Shown in pieces: positions 1-9,026 of a stretch of 64,000 nt of DNA; the stretch's first letter is position 1, and each line of letters opens with the position of its first letter. This stretch comes from an uncultured Bacteroidales bacterium (GTDB lineage: Bacteria > Bacteroidota > Bacteroidia > Bacteroidales > Bacteroidaceae), in NCBI GenBank assembly GCA_902788315.1, contig CADAJS010000009.1, forward strand, positions 1-64,000. The letters run 5' to 3'. Both the position numbers and the translations under genes were made by a program. Below the pieces are notes generated by a model, which saw nothing but the letters and a program-made list of their open reading frames with translations, did no database searches and was not told where the DNA came from.

Positions 1-48
1 ACGTTAGTCATAAATAGGGTTTACATCAATACTTCGAAACAAGTGAGT

Positions 49-99
49 GGCTTGAACATACTTGTGGAATATACCAATGTAAAAAGGGGAGGAACTCCC
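49..99. repeat. 51-bp dispersed repeat, copy 1
   Basis: This 51-bp stretch recurs at 50898-50948 with a single mismatch (50 of 51 identical). It starts GGCTTGAACATACTTG and ends in a small stem, GGGAG-GAA-CTCCC. Both copies lie outside genes. Here it sits beyond the 3' end of the deacetylase gene. Its nature (repeat family, small RNA or mobile-element end) cannot be told from two copies. Confidence 0.85.
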
Positions 100-151
100 T
101 AAACTTAAATTACTCAAAAAAACAGCAAGGGGAGGGATGGTGGGCGGGAGG

Positions 152-766
152 TCACTCTATCACCCGGAACTCATAGCCGTTGTCGCGCAGCCACTGCAGG
201 GCTTCGGGCAGGGCATGCTTCAGCTTGTCGATGCTCTTGAGCGAATCGTGAAAGGTGATGATGCTGCCGGGACGTGTATATCGCTTTACGTTCTCGAGCA
301 CTTCCTCGGCCGTAAGGCGGTTGCTATAGTCTCGCGTGACCACGTCCCACATGATGATACGATAGCCGCAGTGGCGAAGCACCTTGTACTGCACTCGCGT
401 CATCCACCCGTGGGGTGGCCGGAAGAGGTCTGTGTGGAAGATTTCGTTGGCCTTCTTGGCATTGGCCAGATAGTGCCACGTCTTCCATCGGAAGCCGCCG
501 ATGTGATTATACGTGTGGTTACCGATGCGATGGCCGCGGCGACGCACCTCCTCGAGCAGGTGGGGATACTTGTGGGCATTGTCTCCCACCATAAAGTAGG
601 TGGCCTTGGCCCCAAAGCGGTCCAGCACATCGAGTGTAAACGGCGTAGCCTCCGGGATAGGGCCGTCGTCAAAAGTGAGATAGACGGCCCTGTCCTGGGG
701 GTTTATTCGCCATAGCGCGTGGGGATATATCCAGCGCAGGAATCTCGTAGGTTGTTCGATGAACAT
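152..766 (-). CDS. NodB-fold polysaccharide deacetylase (CE4)
   Basis: Predicted carbohydrate esterase family 4 enzyme that would remove acetyl groups from N-acetyl sugars of peptidoglycan or a surface glycan. The family motifs are readable in order: TFDDGP (residues 31-36, metal-binding Asp), HTYNH (84-88, metal-binding His pair), RPPHG (116-120), WDV (140-142) and TFHDS (171-175, the catalytic-base region). At 204 aa it is only the catalytic domain. There is no clear signal peptide, although residues 8-20 are mildly hydrophobic, so its location is uncertain. The gene begins 9 bp after the stop of the large DUF2723 gene and is probably cotranscribed with it. The fold assignment is firm; the substrate is unknown. 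Confidence 0.9.
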   Translation of the reverse strand: MFIEQPTRFLRWIYPHALWRINPQDRAVYLTFDDGPIPEATPFTLDVLDRFGAKATYFMVGDNAHKYPHLLEEVRRRGHRIGNHTYNHIGGFRWKTWHYLANAKKANEIFHTDLFRPPHGWMTRVQYKVLRHCGYRIIMWDVVTRDYSNRLTAEEVLENVKRYTRPGSIITFHDSLKSIDKLKHALPEALQWLRDNGYEFRVIE

Positions 767-775
767 CGTCCGTGA

Positions 776-3700
776 CTACTCTTCCGTGGGGAGTTCCATA
801 GGCTGTGGTGCCTGGGGGGTCTCCTCGGGGACGGGAGCATTGCCATAGAGTCGGGTGCGCAACGTGGTGTTATACTCGTTCAGCTTCATGGCCACGTCAA
901 TGGCCTTGTCGCTGCCGATGCGCTGCAGGATGTCTGCCACGGCATGCAGCTGATACATGTAGTACATGCACTCCTCGTCGTTGGTGATGAGCATCTTGGA
1001 CGGCATGGCCAGATACCACTCGATGTACTCGCAAGCCGTCTTTCCGATGGGCGTGACTATCTCTTCCACCTTCGACTTCTGTCCGAGACGCTCCCAGACA
1101 CGGGCAAGGTCCATCGACCCGCTGTTGTAAGAGTGAGGCAGCGTGGCGGGCGGAATCACCTTCTCCACACGCTGCACCACCTGGAAGGCGCTGTCCGCCT
1201 TGCCCTCGTCCATCAGTCGGGTGGCCAGCATGGAGAACATGCGCCGATGAGTGTAGCACATGCGGGTCACCGTCTCGTCGAGATATACATCAGGATTGTC
1301 CAGTCCGCCGAACCGGAAGCGGTTCATCATGTTGTCGTACATCTTCTCGGTGTCCAGGTTCTTGCCCGAGGCCTTTGTGTTGAAGGGAGTGATACGATAA
1401 GCCAGACCCTCCTGAACGAAGTTGTTGCCCAGGCTGCCATAGTTGTCCTTACCCACGGTGACGGCCACATAGAGCGGACGCTCCCAGTTACACTGGTCGA
1501 GCATCTCGTACATCATCATCTCGCTCTTATAGACGGCCCGCTTGCCCTTGAGGCTGATGTGCATCACGTCGGGGATGCTGTCGCCGGCTATCATCATGCC
1601 GCTGCGGCGCACAGCCTCCTTGTCCACGGTGATGACTACGCTGTCCGTGGGGAAGATCTGCAGGTCGGGGTTGGGATTGAGAATCCACTTGTCGATGATG
1701 TTCCGCAGCTCGTAAGGATTGTCGCCCAGCATCTCGCGCATGGTCGCAGGGTCGTTCTTGTAATAGTCGATTACCTGCTCCAGCGTGCCCGCACGCACGG
1801 GGATTCCCTCGCGGGTTCCGGCCACGTACTGGAGACGATTCCAGTGGATGGGCACGGCGGGGCTGTCATAGGCCGGACGTTTCATCTGGTCGATGTACCA
1901 GTCGGTCTGCAGGTAAGAGAGGTTGCAGACGCGTGCGTCGGTGCGGATTCCCTCGGTCTCGACACAGTACCACAGGGGGAAGGTGTCGTTGTCGCCGTTG
2001 GTGAAGATGATGGGATAGTGCGTCTGGTCGAGCGTCTGGAGATAGTTCTGTCCGAAGTCGCGGCATGTGTAGCGGCCGGAGCGGTCGTGGTCGTCCCATG
2101 TCTGTCCTGCCATCTGGATGGGGATGAGCAGGCAGAGACAGCTGAGAGCTGCACAGAGTGTCTCGTTACGGAGCAGGCGCTGGAGCAGCGTGGCAATGCC
2201 GGCCACGCCCAGTCCGCACCAGATGGCGTAGGCATAGAACGAGCCTGCATAGGCATAGTCGCGCTCACGCGGCTGCAAGGGCGTCTGGTTCAGATAGACC
2301 ACGATGGCCAGTCCCGTCATGAAGAACAGGAAGAAGACCACCCAGAACTGCTTCTGACCCTCATTGTTGTTCTCCTTGTTGCTATACAGCTGCCAGAAGA
2401 ATCCCAGCAGACCGAGCAGGAGCGGCAGGCAGTAGAAGACGTTGTGCCCCTTGTTCTCACGCAGCTCGGTGGGCAGCTTGCTCTGGTCGCCCAGGCGCAT
2501 GTTGTCCAGGAAGGGGATGCCCGTGAGCCAGTTGCCGTGTTCCCATTCGCCGCTGCCCTGAATGTCGTTCTGCCGTCCGGCAAAGTTCCACATGAAATAG
2601 CGCCAGTACATGAAGTTCACCTGATAGCTGAAGAAGAAGCGCAGGTTCTCCAGCATCGTGGGCATCTTGACGGTGACCATCTCGCCGCAGCGGTCGAAGG
2701 TCACCTTGTGCCCCTTGATGCCGCCCATCCAGTTCTCGTAGGCCTTGGGATGCGGGTCGGAGGAACTGTACATTCGGGGGAAGAACATGTTCTGGGCATA
2801 GACATACTCGATGTCGTAGCGCTGTATCTCGTAGCGGTCGGGCTCGTCGGGGTTGGCCTTTTCCTTACGCTGATATACGGGTGCTCCCTGCTTGGAGACG
2901 GGCACACAGTACTGGCCGTCGGGCTTGAGGGCCACCTGGCTGGTGTAGGCCTGTCCGTAGAAGAGGGGACGGTCGCCATACTGCTCACGGCTCAGGTAAC
3001 GACCCAGCGTGAAGATGTCCTCGGGCGAGTTCTGGTCCATGGGCGTATTGGCCGTGGAGCGTATCACGATGACGGCATACGATGAGTAGCCCACCATGAT
3101 CATCAGCATGCAGAGCAGGCTGGTGTTCATCACACGAGCCTTGATCCAGTAGCCGCCATTTCGCTGCAGGCGCAGGAGCACCAGCAGGACAGCCAGCACG
3201 ATGACGCCCACGACAATACTCGTCAGTCCGTAGCTATAGAAGGGGATGCCCAGCATGCCCACACTGACGAGGTACGAGACGTTCATACGGGTGCGGTTGC
3301 GCTGCACGGTGGTCTCCCAGATGCTCCACAGCACAACGGCGATGAGCAGGAAAATGTAGATGATTAGGCCGGTATTGAACGGGCAGTTCAGCTTGTTCAC
3401 GAACAGCAGCTCGAACCATCCGCCCACCTTCACGATACCCGGCACGATGCCGTACAGCACGGCAGCCACCAGCACGGCACTTCCGGCCAGGGCGATAAGC
3501 GAGCCGCGAGCCGTGGCATTCGTTGTCTTGCGATAATAATATATAAGTACGAGCGCAGGCAGGCACAGCAGATTGAGCAGGTGGACGCCGATGCTCAGTC
3601 CCGTCAGATAGGCAATGAGGATGAGCCAGCGGTCCGAATAGGGTTCGTCGGCATGGTCTTCCCACTTCAGCATCAGCCAGAAGACCACCGCAGTGAAGAG

Positions 3701-4153
3701 GCTGCTATAGGCATACACCTCGCCCTCCACGGCCGAGAACCAGAAGGTGTCGCTAAAGGTGTATATCAACGCTCCCACCATGGCACTGGCCTCGACGATA
3801 ATCAGCTGACCCAGTGTCTTCACCTGGCCCTTCTCCCCCACCAGCTTACGCGTCAAGTGGCTGATGGTCCAGAAGAGGAACATGATACAGGCTGCGCTGA
3901 AGAGCGCACTCATCACGTTCACCATCTTGGCAACCAACGTGGGGTCGCTCACAAACTGGGTGAATAGATTGGCCGTAAGCATGAAGAAGGGTGCCCCAGG
4001 CGGGTGACCCACCTCCAGTTTGTAGGCAGTGGTTATGAACTCGGGGCAGTCCCAGAAACTTGCCGTGGGCTCAATCGTGCAGCAATACACGACAGCCGCA
4101 ATGGCAAAGGCAAGCCACCCCATCACGTTGTCAATCAAACGGAATTGTTTCAT
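776..4153 (-). CDS. DUF2723 (TMEM260-like) polytopic membrane protein
   Basis: A 1125-residue inner-membrane protein of the DUF2723 family. This family has a GT-C type fold related to protein O-mannosyltransferases, and human TMEM260 belongs to it. The N-terminal signature is intact: an acidic first-loop segment EPTASFWDCPEF (residues 28-39) followed by GHPPGAP (49-55). About a dozen hydrophobic segments fill residues 10-370 and 590-690. The soluble C-terminal half (from ~700) holds helical, TPR-like stretches and is probably periplasmic. It likely uses a lipid-linked sugar to glycosylate exported proteins or an envelope polymer; that role is inferred from family membership. The start is supported by a consensus promoter at 4227-4257. 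The downstream deacetylase suggests a shared role in glycan processing. Confidence 0.88.
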   Translation of the reverse strand: MKQFRLIDNVMGWLAFAIAAVVYCCTIEPTASFWDCPEFITTAYKLEVGHPPGAPFFMLTANLFTQFVSDPTLVAKMVNVMSALFSAACIMFLFWTISHLTRKLVGEKGQVKTLGQLIIVEASAMVGALIYTFSDTFWFSAVEGEVYAYSSLFTAVVFWLMLKWEDHADEPYSDRWLILIAYLTGLSIGVHLLNLLCLPALVLIYYYRKTTNATARGSLIALAGSAVLVAAVLYGIVPGIVKVGGWFELLFVNKLNCPFNTGLIIYIFLLIAVVLWSIWETTVQRNRTRMNVSYLVSVGMLGIPFYSYGLTSIVVGVIVLAVLLVLLRLQRNGGYWIKARVMNTSLLCMLMIMVGYSSYAVIVIRSTANTPMDQNSPEDIFTLGRYLSREQYGDRPLFYGQAYTSQVALKPDGQYCVPVSKQGAPVYQRKEKANPDEPDRYEIQRYDIEYVYAQNMFFPRMYSSSDPHPKAYENWMGGIKGHKVTFDRCGEMVTVKMPTMLENLRFFFSYQVNFMYWRYFMWNFAGRQNDIQGSGEWEHGNWLTGIPFLDNMRLGDQSKLPTELRENKGHNVFYCLPLLLGLLGFFWQLYSNKENNNEGQKQFWVVFFLFFMTGLAIVVYLNQTPLQPRERDYAYAGSFYAYAIWCGLGVAGIATLLQRLLRNETLCAALSCLCLLIPIQMAGQTWDDHDRSGRYTCRDFGQNYLQTLDQTHYPIIFTNGDNDTFPLWYCVETEGIRTDARVCNLSYLQTDWYIDQMKRPAYDSPAVPIHWNRLQYVAGTREGIPVRAGTLEQVIDYYKNDPATMREMLGDNPYELRNIIDKWILNPNPDLQIFPTDSVVITVDKEAVRRSGMMIAGDSIPDVMHISLKGKRAVYKSEMMMYEMLDQCNWERPLYVAVTVGKDNYGSLGNNFVQEGLAYRITPFNTKASGKNLDTEKMYDNMMNRFRFGGLDNPDVYLDETVTRMCYTHRRMFSMLATRLMDEGKADSAFQVVQRVEKVIPPATLPHSYNSGSMDLARVWERLGQKSKVEEIVTPIGKTACEYIEWYLAMPSKMLITNDEECMYYMYQLHAVADILQRIGSDKAIDVAMKLNEYNTTLRTRLYGNAPVPEETPQAPQPMELPTEE

Positions 4154-4226
4154 TTCTCTTGTCTTTTATGTCTTTCCCTTGCCTCGGCAAGGGTTGTCAG
4201 ATACGGCATTTCTCTCTATTCCACTG

Positions 4227-4257
4227 CAAAGGTACGAATAAACGGGAGCTATGCAAA
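4227..4257 (-). promoter_or_regulatory. Bacteroidetes-type promoter for the DUF2723 gene
   Basis: On the minus strand this reads TTTG (4254-4257), a 19-bp spacer, then TACCTTTG (4227-4234). That matches the Bacteroidetes housekeeping consensus TTTG-N19-TAnnTTTG. Transcription would start near 4219, leaving a leader of about 65 nt before the ATG at 4153. Confidence 0.75.
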
Positions 4258-4284
4258 GGAAAAGGTGAAACTTTTAACTTAGCA

Positions 4285-5184
4285 TTATTGTATTTTAACA
4301 CTCCACACAGCAAGGCCAAGGAGGAGGAGGGAGACGAGGATGAAGCACCAATTGGTCCAGCGGCTGTGCGTGAGAGTGAAGAAGCGGGCCACAAGCGGTG
4401 AAGACACCACGAGGAACAAGCCCACGGTCGTGGCGTGCCATGCTGGCAGGCCCACCATGCCAGCCATGAGGCAGAGGCAGAGCACGATGAAAACGTTGAA
4501 CAGCATGCGCACACGTATCTTTTCGCTAAAGCTGGTGGCCACATAATAAACAATGCCCACCCAGCAGAGCACGACCAGCAACACTGCAGATACGAGGTGA
4601 GACGCCGGGATGGCGAGATACTGCTCGGCCGACGGCAACAGGAGATACTCCTGGAAATGGGCGGCAAGGGGCTGGAAGTCATCGAACCACATGCACCACA
4701 AGCTCCACCCGGCATACGGCAACAGCAACCCGATCACGGCGGCCCACAGAGTACGCCACTTCTTCACGCTCATGTACACATGCAGACAGACATAGAGCGG
4801 CACGGCCAGCAGGAGCATGGGAGCAAAGAGCAGGCTGCCCAGGGAAAGGAAGAGGAAAGAGTGGAACACACTGCCCACGGGCATGAGATGCTGATAGCAG
4901 CGGAGCAGGAAGAAGCACGAGAGGGCCATACAGCAAGCCGGCAACTGCACCTCGAAGAGCGGGTGGACGTAGTTCAGGCAGGCAGATACGAAGAGCCAGA
5001 AGCAGGGAACAAGACGGGTGCGGAAGCGGATGAGCTGGAAGACATTGTCCAGCTCGGTGAGCACATAGGTGGTGAACAGACACACCATCCAGCTGGCGAT
5101 GTTCAGAGGGTCGAGACCATCTATCCACCACAGTAGGGCGGAGAACACGATACAGGCAGGGAGCGTCATCACGCTCTCTGCCAC
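4285..5184 (-). CDS. Polytopic membrane protein, function unknown
   Basis: About 299 residues, almost entirely hydrophobic, with roughly eight to ten membrane segments and no charged catalytic motif I recognise. An EFQ-like DNVFQLIRFRTRL stretch (~residues 45-57) is the most polar conserved-looking part. The first available start is a GTG at 5184, with an ATG at 5169; in-frame codons upstream of the GTG (SYFQNR) look like coding sequence but contain no ATG before a stop, so the true start may be non-standard. It lies about 90 bp after purD on the same strand and before the DUF2723 promoter. I cannot name a function. Confidence 0.7.
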   Translation of the reverse strand: MAESVMTLPACIVFSALLWWIDGLDPLNIASWMVCLFTTYVLTELDNVFQLIRFRTRLVPCFWLFVSACLNYVHPLFEVQLPACCMALSCFFLLRCYQHLMPVGSVFHSFLFLSLGSLLFAPMLLLAVPLYVCLHVYMSVKKWRTLWAAVIGLLLPYAGWSLWCMWFDDFQPLAAHFQEYLLLPSAEQYLAIPASHLVSAVLLVVLCWVGIVYYVATSFSEKIRVRMLFNVFIVLCLCLMAGMVGLPAWHATTVGLFLVVSSPLVARFFTLTHSRWTNWCFILVSLLLLGLAVWSVKIQ

Positions 5185-5271
5185 TCGATTCTGAAAATAA
5201 CTCTTTGCGATAGCCTATCTAATGATTTGATCTATCAATCTGGCAAATCACGCTTCCGGGAGAGAAGGCGT

Positions 5272-6813
5272 TCAATCCAGGTCCTTCCCGATGTCACGAC
5301 GGAAATACTTCTTTGAGAAGCGGATTTTCGATGCCTCATGGAAGCTGGTCGCCAGCGCCTTTTCCTTATCCTCCCCATAGCTGCTCACAGCCAGCACACG
5401 TCCGCCATTGGTAACCACACGGCCATCCTTCTCGGCCGTTCCAGCATGGAAGACAATGCTCTCCTTCACGGCATCGAGGCCCGTGATGGGATAGCCTTTC
5501 TCGTAATGGCCGGGATAACCGCCGCTGACCAGCATCACACTGACAGCCGCGCGCGGGTCTATCTCGATATGCCGCTTGGCAAGCGTGCGTGTGGCCACCC
5601 CCTCAAGGAGGTCCACTAAGTCGCTCTTGATGCGCAACATCACGCTCTCGGTCTCGGGATCGCCCATACGCACATTGTATTCAATGACTTTCGGGTCGCC
5701 ACCGACATTGATGAGCCCGAAGAAGATGAAGCCACGATAGTCGATGCCTTCCTGGGCCAGTCCCTCGATGGTGGGACGTATGATACGCTGCTCGACACGA
5801 CGCATCCACTCAGCATCGGCAAACGGAACCGGGCTCACGCTGCCCATGCCACCGGTGTTCAGCCCGGTATCACCCTCGCCAATGCGCTTATAGTCCTTGG
5901 CCTCGGGCAGGATGACATAATCGCGCCCATCGGTGAGCACAAAGACGGAACACTCCACTCCGCTCAGGAACTCCTCGATCACCACACGGTCGCTGGCCGA
6001 GCCGAACATACCGCCCAGCATCTCCTCCAACTCGTGCTGAGCTTCCTTTAGAGTGGGCAGGATGAGTACGCCCTTGCCGGCACAGAGGCCATCGGCCTTC
6101 AGCACATAGGGGGGGCGCAGGGTGGCCAGATGAGCCTTGCCCTCGGAGAGTGTCTCTCGGGTGAAAGTGCGATGGGAGGCTGTGGGGATGCCGTGGCGCT
6201 GCATGAACTCCTTTGCAAAATCCTTGCTCCCTTCGAGGCGAGCGCCCTCACTGCTCGGACCGATAACGGGAATCTTGCACAGCTCCGCATCGGCCTGAAA
6301 GTAATTGGCGATGCCCTTCACAAGCGGATCCTCGGGCCCCACGACTACCATCGTCACCTCGTTGCGAAGCACAAAGTCGCGAATGGCATCGAAATCGTCA
6401 GCCCGCAGCGGGACATTCTCGCCCACCAGAGACGTACCGGCATTGCCGGGCGCAATGAAGAGACGCAGAACACGCGGCGACTGGGCAATCTTCCATGCCA
6501 GTGCGTGCTCGCGGCCGCCGCTGCCCAGCAAGAGGATGGTGTGCATGCCGAGCTTGTCCCGATGGGCATTGGCCTCATCGGTGTACAGGAACTGGTTCAC
6601 TCGTACTAAACAGCCTGCCTTTTCCTGCAGCTTGCGGAAACGCTCCACACGCTCTGGCAGCATCTCGCCCCGGCGAAGAAGTTTACGGTTATGCTTGAAC
6701 CACTCCACCATGGCCCGTTCTTCGGCATAATACTTTGACGGCCGACGTGCGTTACGCGTCAAGAATATCATCATTTCGGCATAATGCCTTTCCCAGCGTT
6801 CTTCTTTTGTCAT
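5272..6813 (-). CDS. purD: Phosphoribosylamine-glycine ligase with N-terminal extension
   Basis: GAR synthetase, second step of purine synthesis: it joins phosphoribosylamine and glycine using ATP. The core begins at residue 90 with [20 protein letters not shown], the usual PurD start, and continues for the usual ~424 residues with the ATP-grasp region and the [10 protein letters not shown] signature. Residues 1-89 are extra: a basic, Trp/Arg-rich helical module ([15 protein letters not shown]...) like the small helicase-associated-type proteins found alone in Bacteroidales. No stop separates the two. Translation could begin at 6813 (fused, 513 aa) or at 6546 (normal PurD); no Shine-Dalgarno decides it. 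It follows the peptidase gene by 11 bp and ends the cysE operon. Confidence 0.93.
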   Translation of the reverse strand: MTKEERWERHYAEMMIFLTRNARRPSKYYAEERAMVEWFKHNRKLLRRGEMLPERVERFRKLQEKAGCLVRVNQFLYTDEANAHRDKLGMHTILLLGSGGREHALAWKIAQSPRVLRLFIAPGNAGTSLVGENVPLRADDFDAIRDFVLRNEVTMVVVGPEDPLVKGIANYFQADAELCKIPVIGPSSEGARLEGSKDFAKEFMQRHGIPTASHRTFTRETLSEGKAHLATLRPPYVLKADGLCAGKGVLILPTLKEAQHELEEMLGGMFGSASDRVVIEEFLSGVECSVFVLTDGRDYVILPEAKDYKRIGEGDTGLNTGGMGSVSPVPFADAEWMRRVEQRIIRPTIEGLAQEGIDYRGFIFFGLINVGGDPKVIEYNVRMGDPETESVMLRIKSDLVDLLEGVATRTLAKRHIEIDPRAAVSVMLVSGGYPGHYEKGYPITGLDAVKESIVFHAGTAEKDGRVVTNGGRVLAVSSYGEDKEKALATSFHEASKIRFSKKYFRRDIGKDLD

Positions 6814-6824
6814 ATCCTTATTAT

Positions 6825-9026
6825 TTATTTCAAATAGTCCTCGAAATATCTGGTGATGCGTTCATGGAGATGAATCTGGTCACGCCCGAACATGTTGTGC
6901 CCATCGCCAGGATAGGTAAACAGATCGGGCTGCGTACCGGCATCGATGCATGCTCGTATGAAAGAAAGCGTGTGTTGGGGCACACACGTGGGGTCGTTGT
7001 ATCCGTAGATAATCTGGAGGCGTCCCTTGAGGTTGGCTGCCTTGCCCAGCAGACTGGTAGAAGCATAGCCGTCGGGGTTCTCCTGCGGCGTGCTCATGTA
7101 GCGCTCGCCATACATCACCTCATAGTACTTCCAGTCGATGACCGGGCCGCCGGCCACACCCACCTTGAAGACATCGGGATACGTGCACATGAGGCTCGTG
7201 GTCATGAACCCACCGAAGCTCCAGCCATGTACTCCAAGGCGGGAGGCATCCACATAGGGCAGACTCTTGAGGAACTTGACTCCCTCGAGCTGGTCCTGCA
7301 TCTCCACCTCGCCCAGATGCTTGTAGGTGGCCTGCTCGAAGGAGAGTCCACGCCATTCGCTGCCACGGTTATCAAGCACAAAGACGAGATATCCCAGCTG
7401 GGCCATGTAGGCCTCCCAACCTCGCAGCCCCCAGTGCCATCGGGCATCTACATTGTGAGCATGCGGCCCGCCATAGACATAGACCACGGCGGGATAGCGC
7501 TTGCTGCTGTCGAAGCCCACAGGCTTCACCATGCGATAGTAGAGGTCGGTCTTTCCGTCGGCAGCCTTGATGCTGCCACTTGTTATCTCGGGAATATTGT
7601 AGCCCTTCTCTTTCCACGGATCGGCAGCCGTCAGGATATTGTGTCCCTTACCGGTAGCGGTGTTGAAGACGGAGATGCTGCGTGGAACTGTAGGCGACGT
7701 GTAGCGGTCGATGAGCTGTGTGCCGTCGCTGCTCAGTACAGCCTGATGCACACCGTCCTCACTGCCTATCATCGTTTTCTTGCCCGACTTCACGTTCAGG
7801 CGATACAGACAGCTGCGGCGCGGATCGCTCTCGTTGCTGCGGAAGATGATACTACGTGTCTTCACGTCGAAGCCCACAAACTCCTGCACCTCAAAGCGGC
7901 CAGGCGTCAGACACACGACCTTCACGCCGTCGGCCACCTGACCGCCTCCCTCTGCCTCGTGAAGCTCGGGGTACATATGTGTCGAGAAGTCCACGAGGTA
8001 CAGGTGGTTCCAGTTGTCACGCCGCGACTGCATGATGGCTTTCCTCTTGTCCCACGGCAGGAAGGCCAGCCCATGCAGCGGCTCCACGTACTTGGGATGT
8101 CGCTCCTCCAAGATGGGCATATTCTGCCGCTTCCCCGTCGCAGCGTCATAGGCGAAGAGTCGCATGTGGCGCTGTGCGCGGTCGAGCTCGAAGATGTAGA
8201 GTGTCTTGCCATCGGGCGACCAGGAAAGGTTGGTGTGATAGTCCTCTGCCTCCCCTGCCAAATCGAGATAGACGGTTTGCTGGCTCCTGACATCATAGAT
8301 GCCCACCCGCACCTGATGGCTGGTTTCGCCTGCCATGGGATAATGGTCGGTGTAGGCTTGAGCGATGCGCTGCGTGAGGTCCACCTGCGGGTAGCTGGGC
8401 ACCATGCTCTGGTCCATGCGATAGAAGGCCAGCTGCTGTCCGTCGGGGCTCCAGAAGGTACCCTTTTCGATACCAAACTCGTTGCGGTGCACACTCTGTC
8501 CGTAAACGATGTTCTCCGAGCCGTCGGTGCTGCCATCCGTAGTCAGCTGGCGCTGTTCGCCGCTGGAGGTCACAACATAGAGGTTGCCCTGGATGGTGAA
8601 GGCCAGATTGCGGCTCAGAGGGTTCCAGTCCTGATTCTTTGCCTCGGCAGGCACCGACTGACTCCATGCCGACACATGTTTCTGGAAGTCGATGAGCACG
8701 CGCTTCTGCGGCGTGCGGCAGAGCACAAGCGATTCTGCGGGGTAAGGGAACGAGAGGTTGTGCCCGCTGTGCACGACTTTGTCACCGGCCCACGTGTTGA
8801 GCTGCTCCACGGTGAAGAGTGTATCGCCCGTGAGCAGGTCCTTCACCGCCTCGGGTGTAGTCTCGATGGCTGTGTTGCCCCACCACTGGGTGTAGCGGTT
8901 CTCGGGCTGCAGCTGCCAGAAGGTGCTGCCACCGGAGAGCAGGTCGTCCAGCGTAAAGTTCTTCTGCGCCTGCATGGTTGCAGTGGCCATTATCATAGCT
9001 GCAGCCATTAACTTAATCCTCTTCAT
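6825..9026 (-). CDS. Dipeptidyl-peptidase IV-like serine peptidase (S9B)
   Basis: Secreted S9 peptidase of about 733 aa with an N-terminal beta-propeller and a C-terminal alpha/beta-hydrolase domain. It has a signal peptide ([20 protein letters not shown]) with predicted cleavage before Gln. The catalytic Ser lies in [10 protein letters not shown] (~residue 600), the Asp in GYNDPTC (~680) and the His in DGHNMFG (~709). The segment [17 protein letters not shown] in the propeller holds the acidic residues that bind the substrate N-terminus in this family. It would release dipeptides or tripeptides, usually after Pro, in the periplasm or at the surface. I chose the ATG at 9026 (alternative 9032) because the open frame further upstream is only out-of-frame rlmL-like sequence. 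It overlaps the preceding gene by 14 nt. Confidence 0.92.
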   Translation of the reverse strand: MKRIKLMAAAMIMATATMQAQKNFTLDDLLSGGSTFWQLQPENRYTQWWGNTAIETTPEAVKDLLTGDTLFTVEQLNTWAGDKVVHSGHNLSFPYPAESLVLCRTPQKRVLIDFQKHVSAWSQSVPAEAKNQDWNPLSRNLAFTIQGNLYVVTSSGEQRQLTTDGSTDGSENIVYGQSVHRNEFGIEKGTFWSPDGQQLAFYRMDQSMVPSYPQVDLTQRIAQAYTDHYPMAGETSHQVRVGIYDVRSQQTVYLDLAGEAEDYHTNLSWSPDGKTLYIFELDRAQRHMRLFAYDAATGKRQNMPILEERHPKYVEPLHGLAFLPWDKRKAIMQSRRDNWNHLYLVDFSTHMYPELHEAEGGGQVADGVKVVCLTPGRFEVQEFVGFDVKTRSIIFRSNESDPRRSCLYRLNVKSGKKTMIGSEDGVHQAVLSSDGTQLIDRYTSPTVPRSISVFNTATGKGHNILTAADPWKEKGYNIPEITSGSIKAADGKTDLYYRMVKPVGFDSSKRYPAVVYVYGGPHAHNVDARWHWGLRGWEAYMAQLGYLVFVLDNRGSEWRGLSFEQATYKHLGEVEMQDQLEGVKFLKSLPYVDASRLGVHGWSFGGFMTTSLMCTYPDVFKVGVAGGPVIDWKYYEVMYGERYMSTPQENPDGYASTSLLGKAANLKGRLQIIYGYNDPTCVPQHTLSFIRACIDAGTQPDLFTYPGDGHNMFGRDQIHLHERITRYFEDYLK

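Noticed and set aside
944..3085. Long open frame on the plus strand opposite the DUF2723 gene
   Set aside because: It is antisense to a well-supported family protein, has no recognisable domain, and is explained by G/C-rich codon use leaving antisense frames open. The same applies to 6735-9011, 8923-10713, 18135-19823, 30408-32417, 38941-40257 and 40906-43758.
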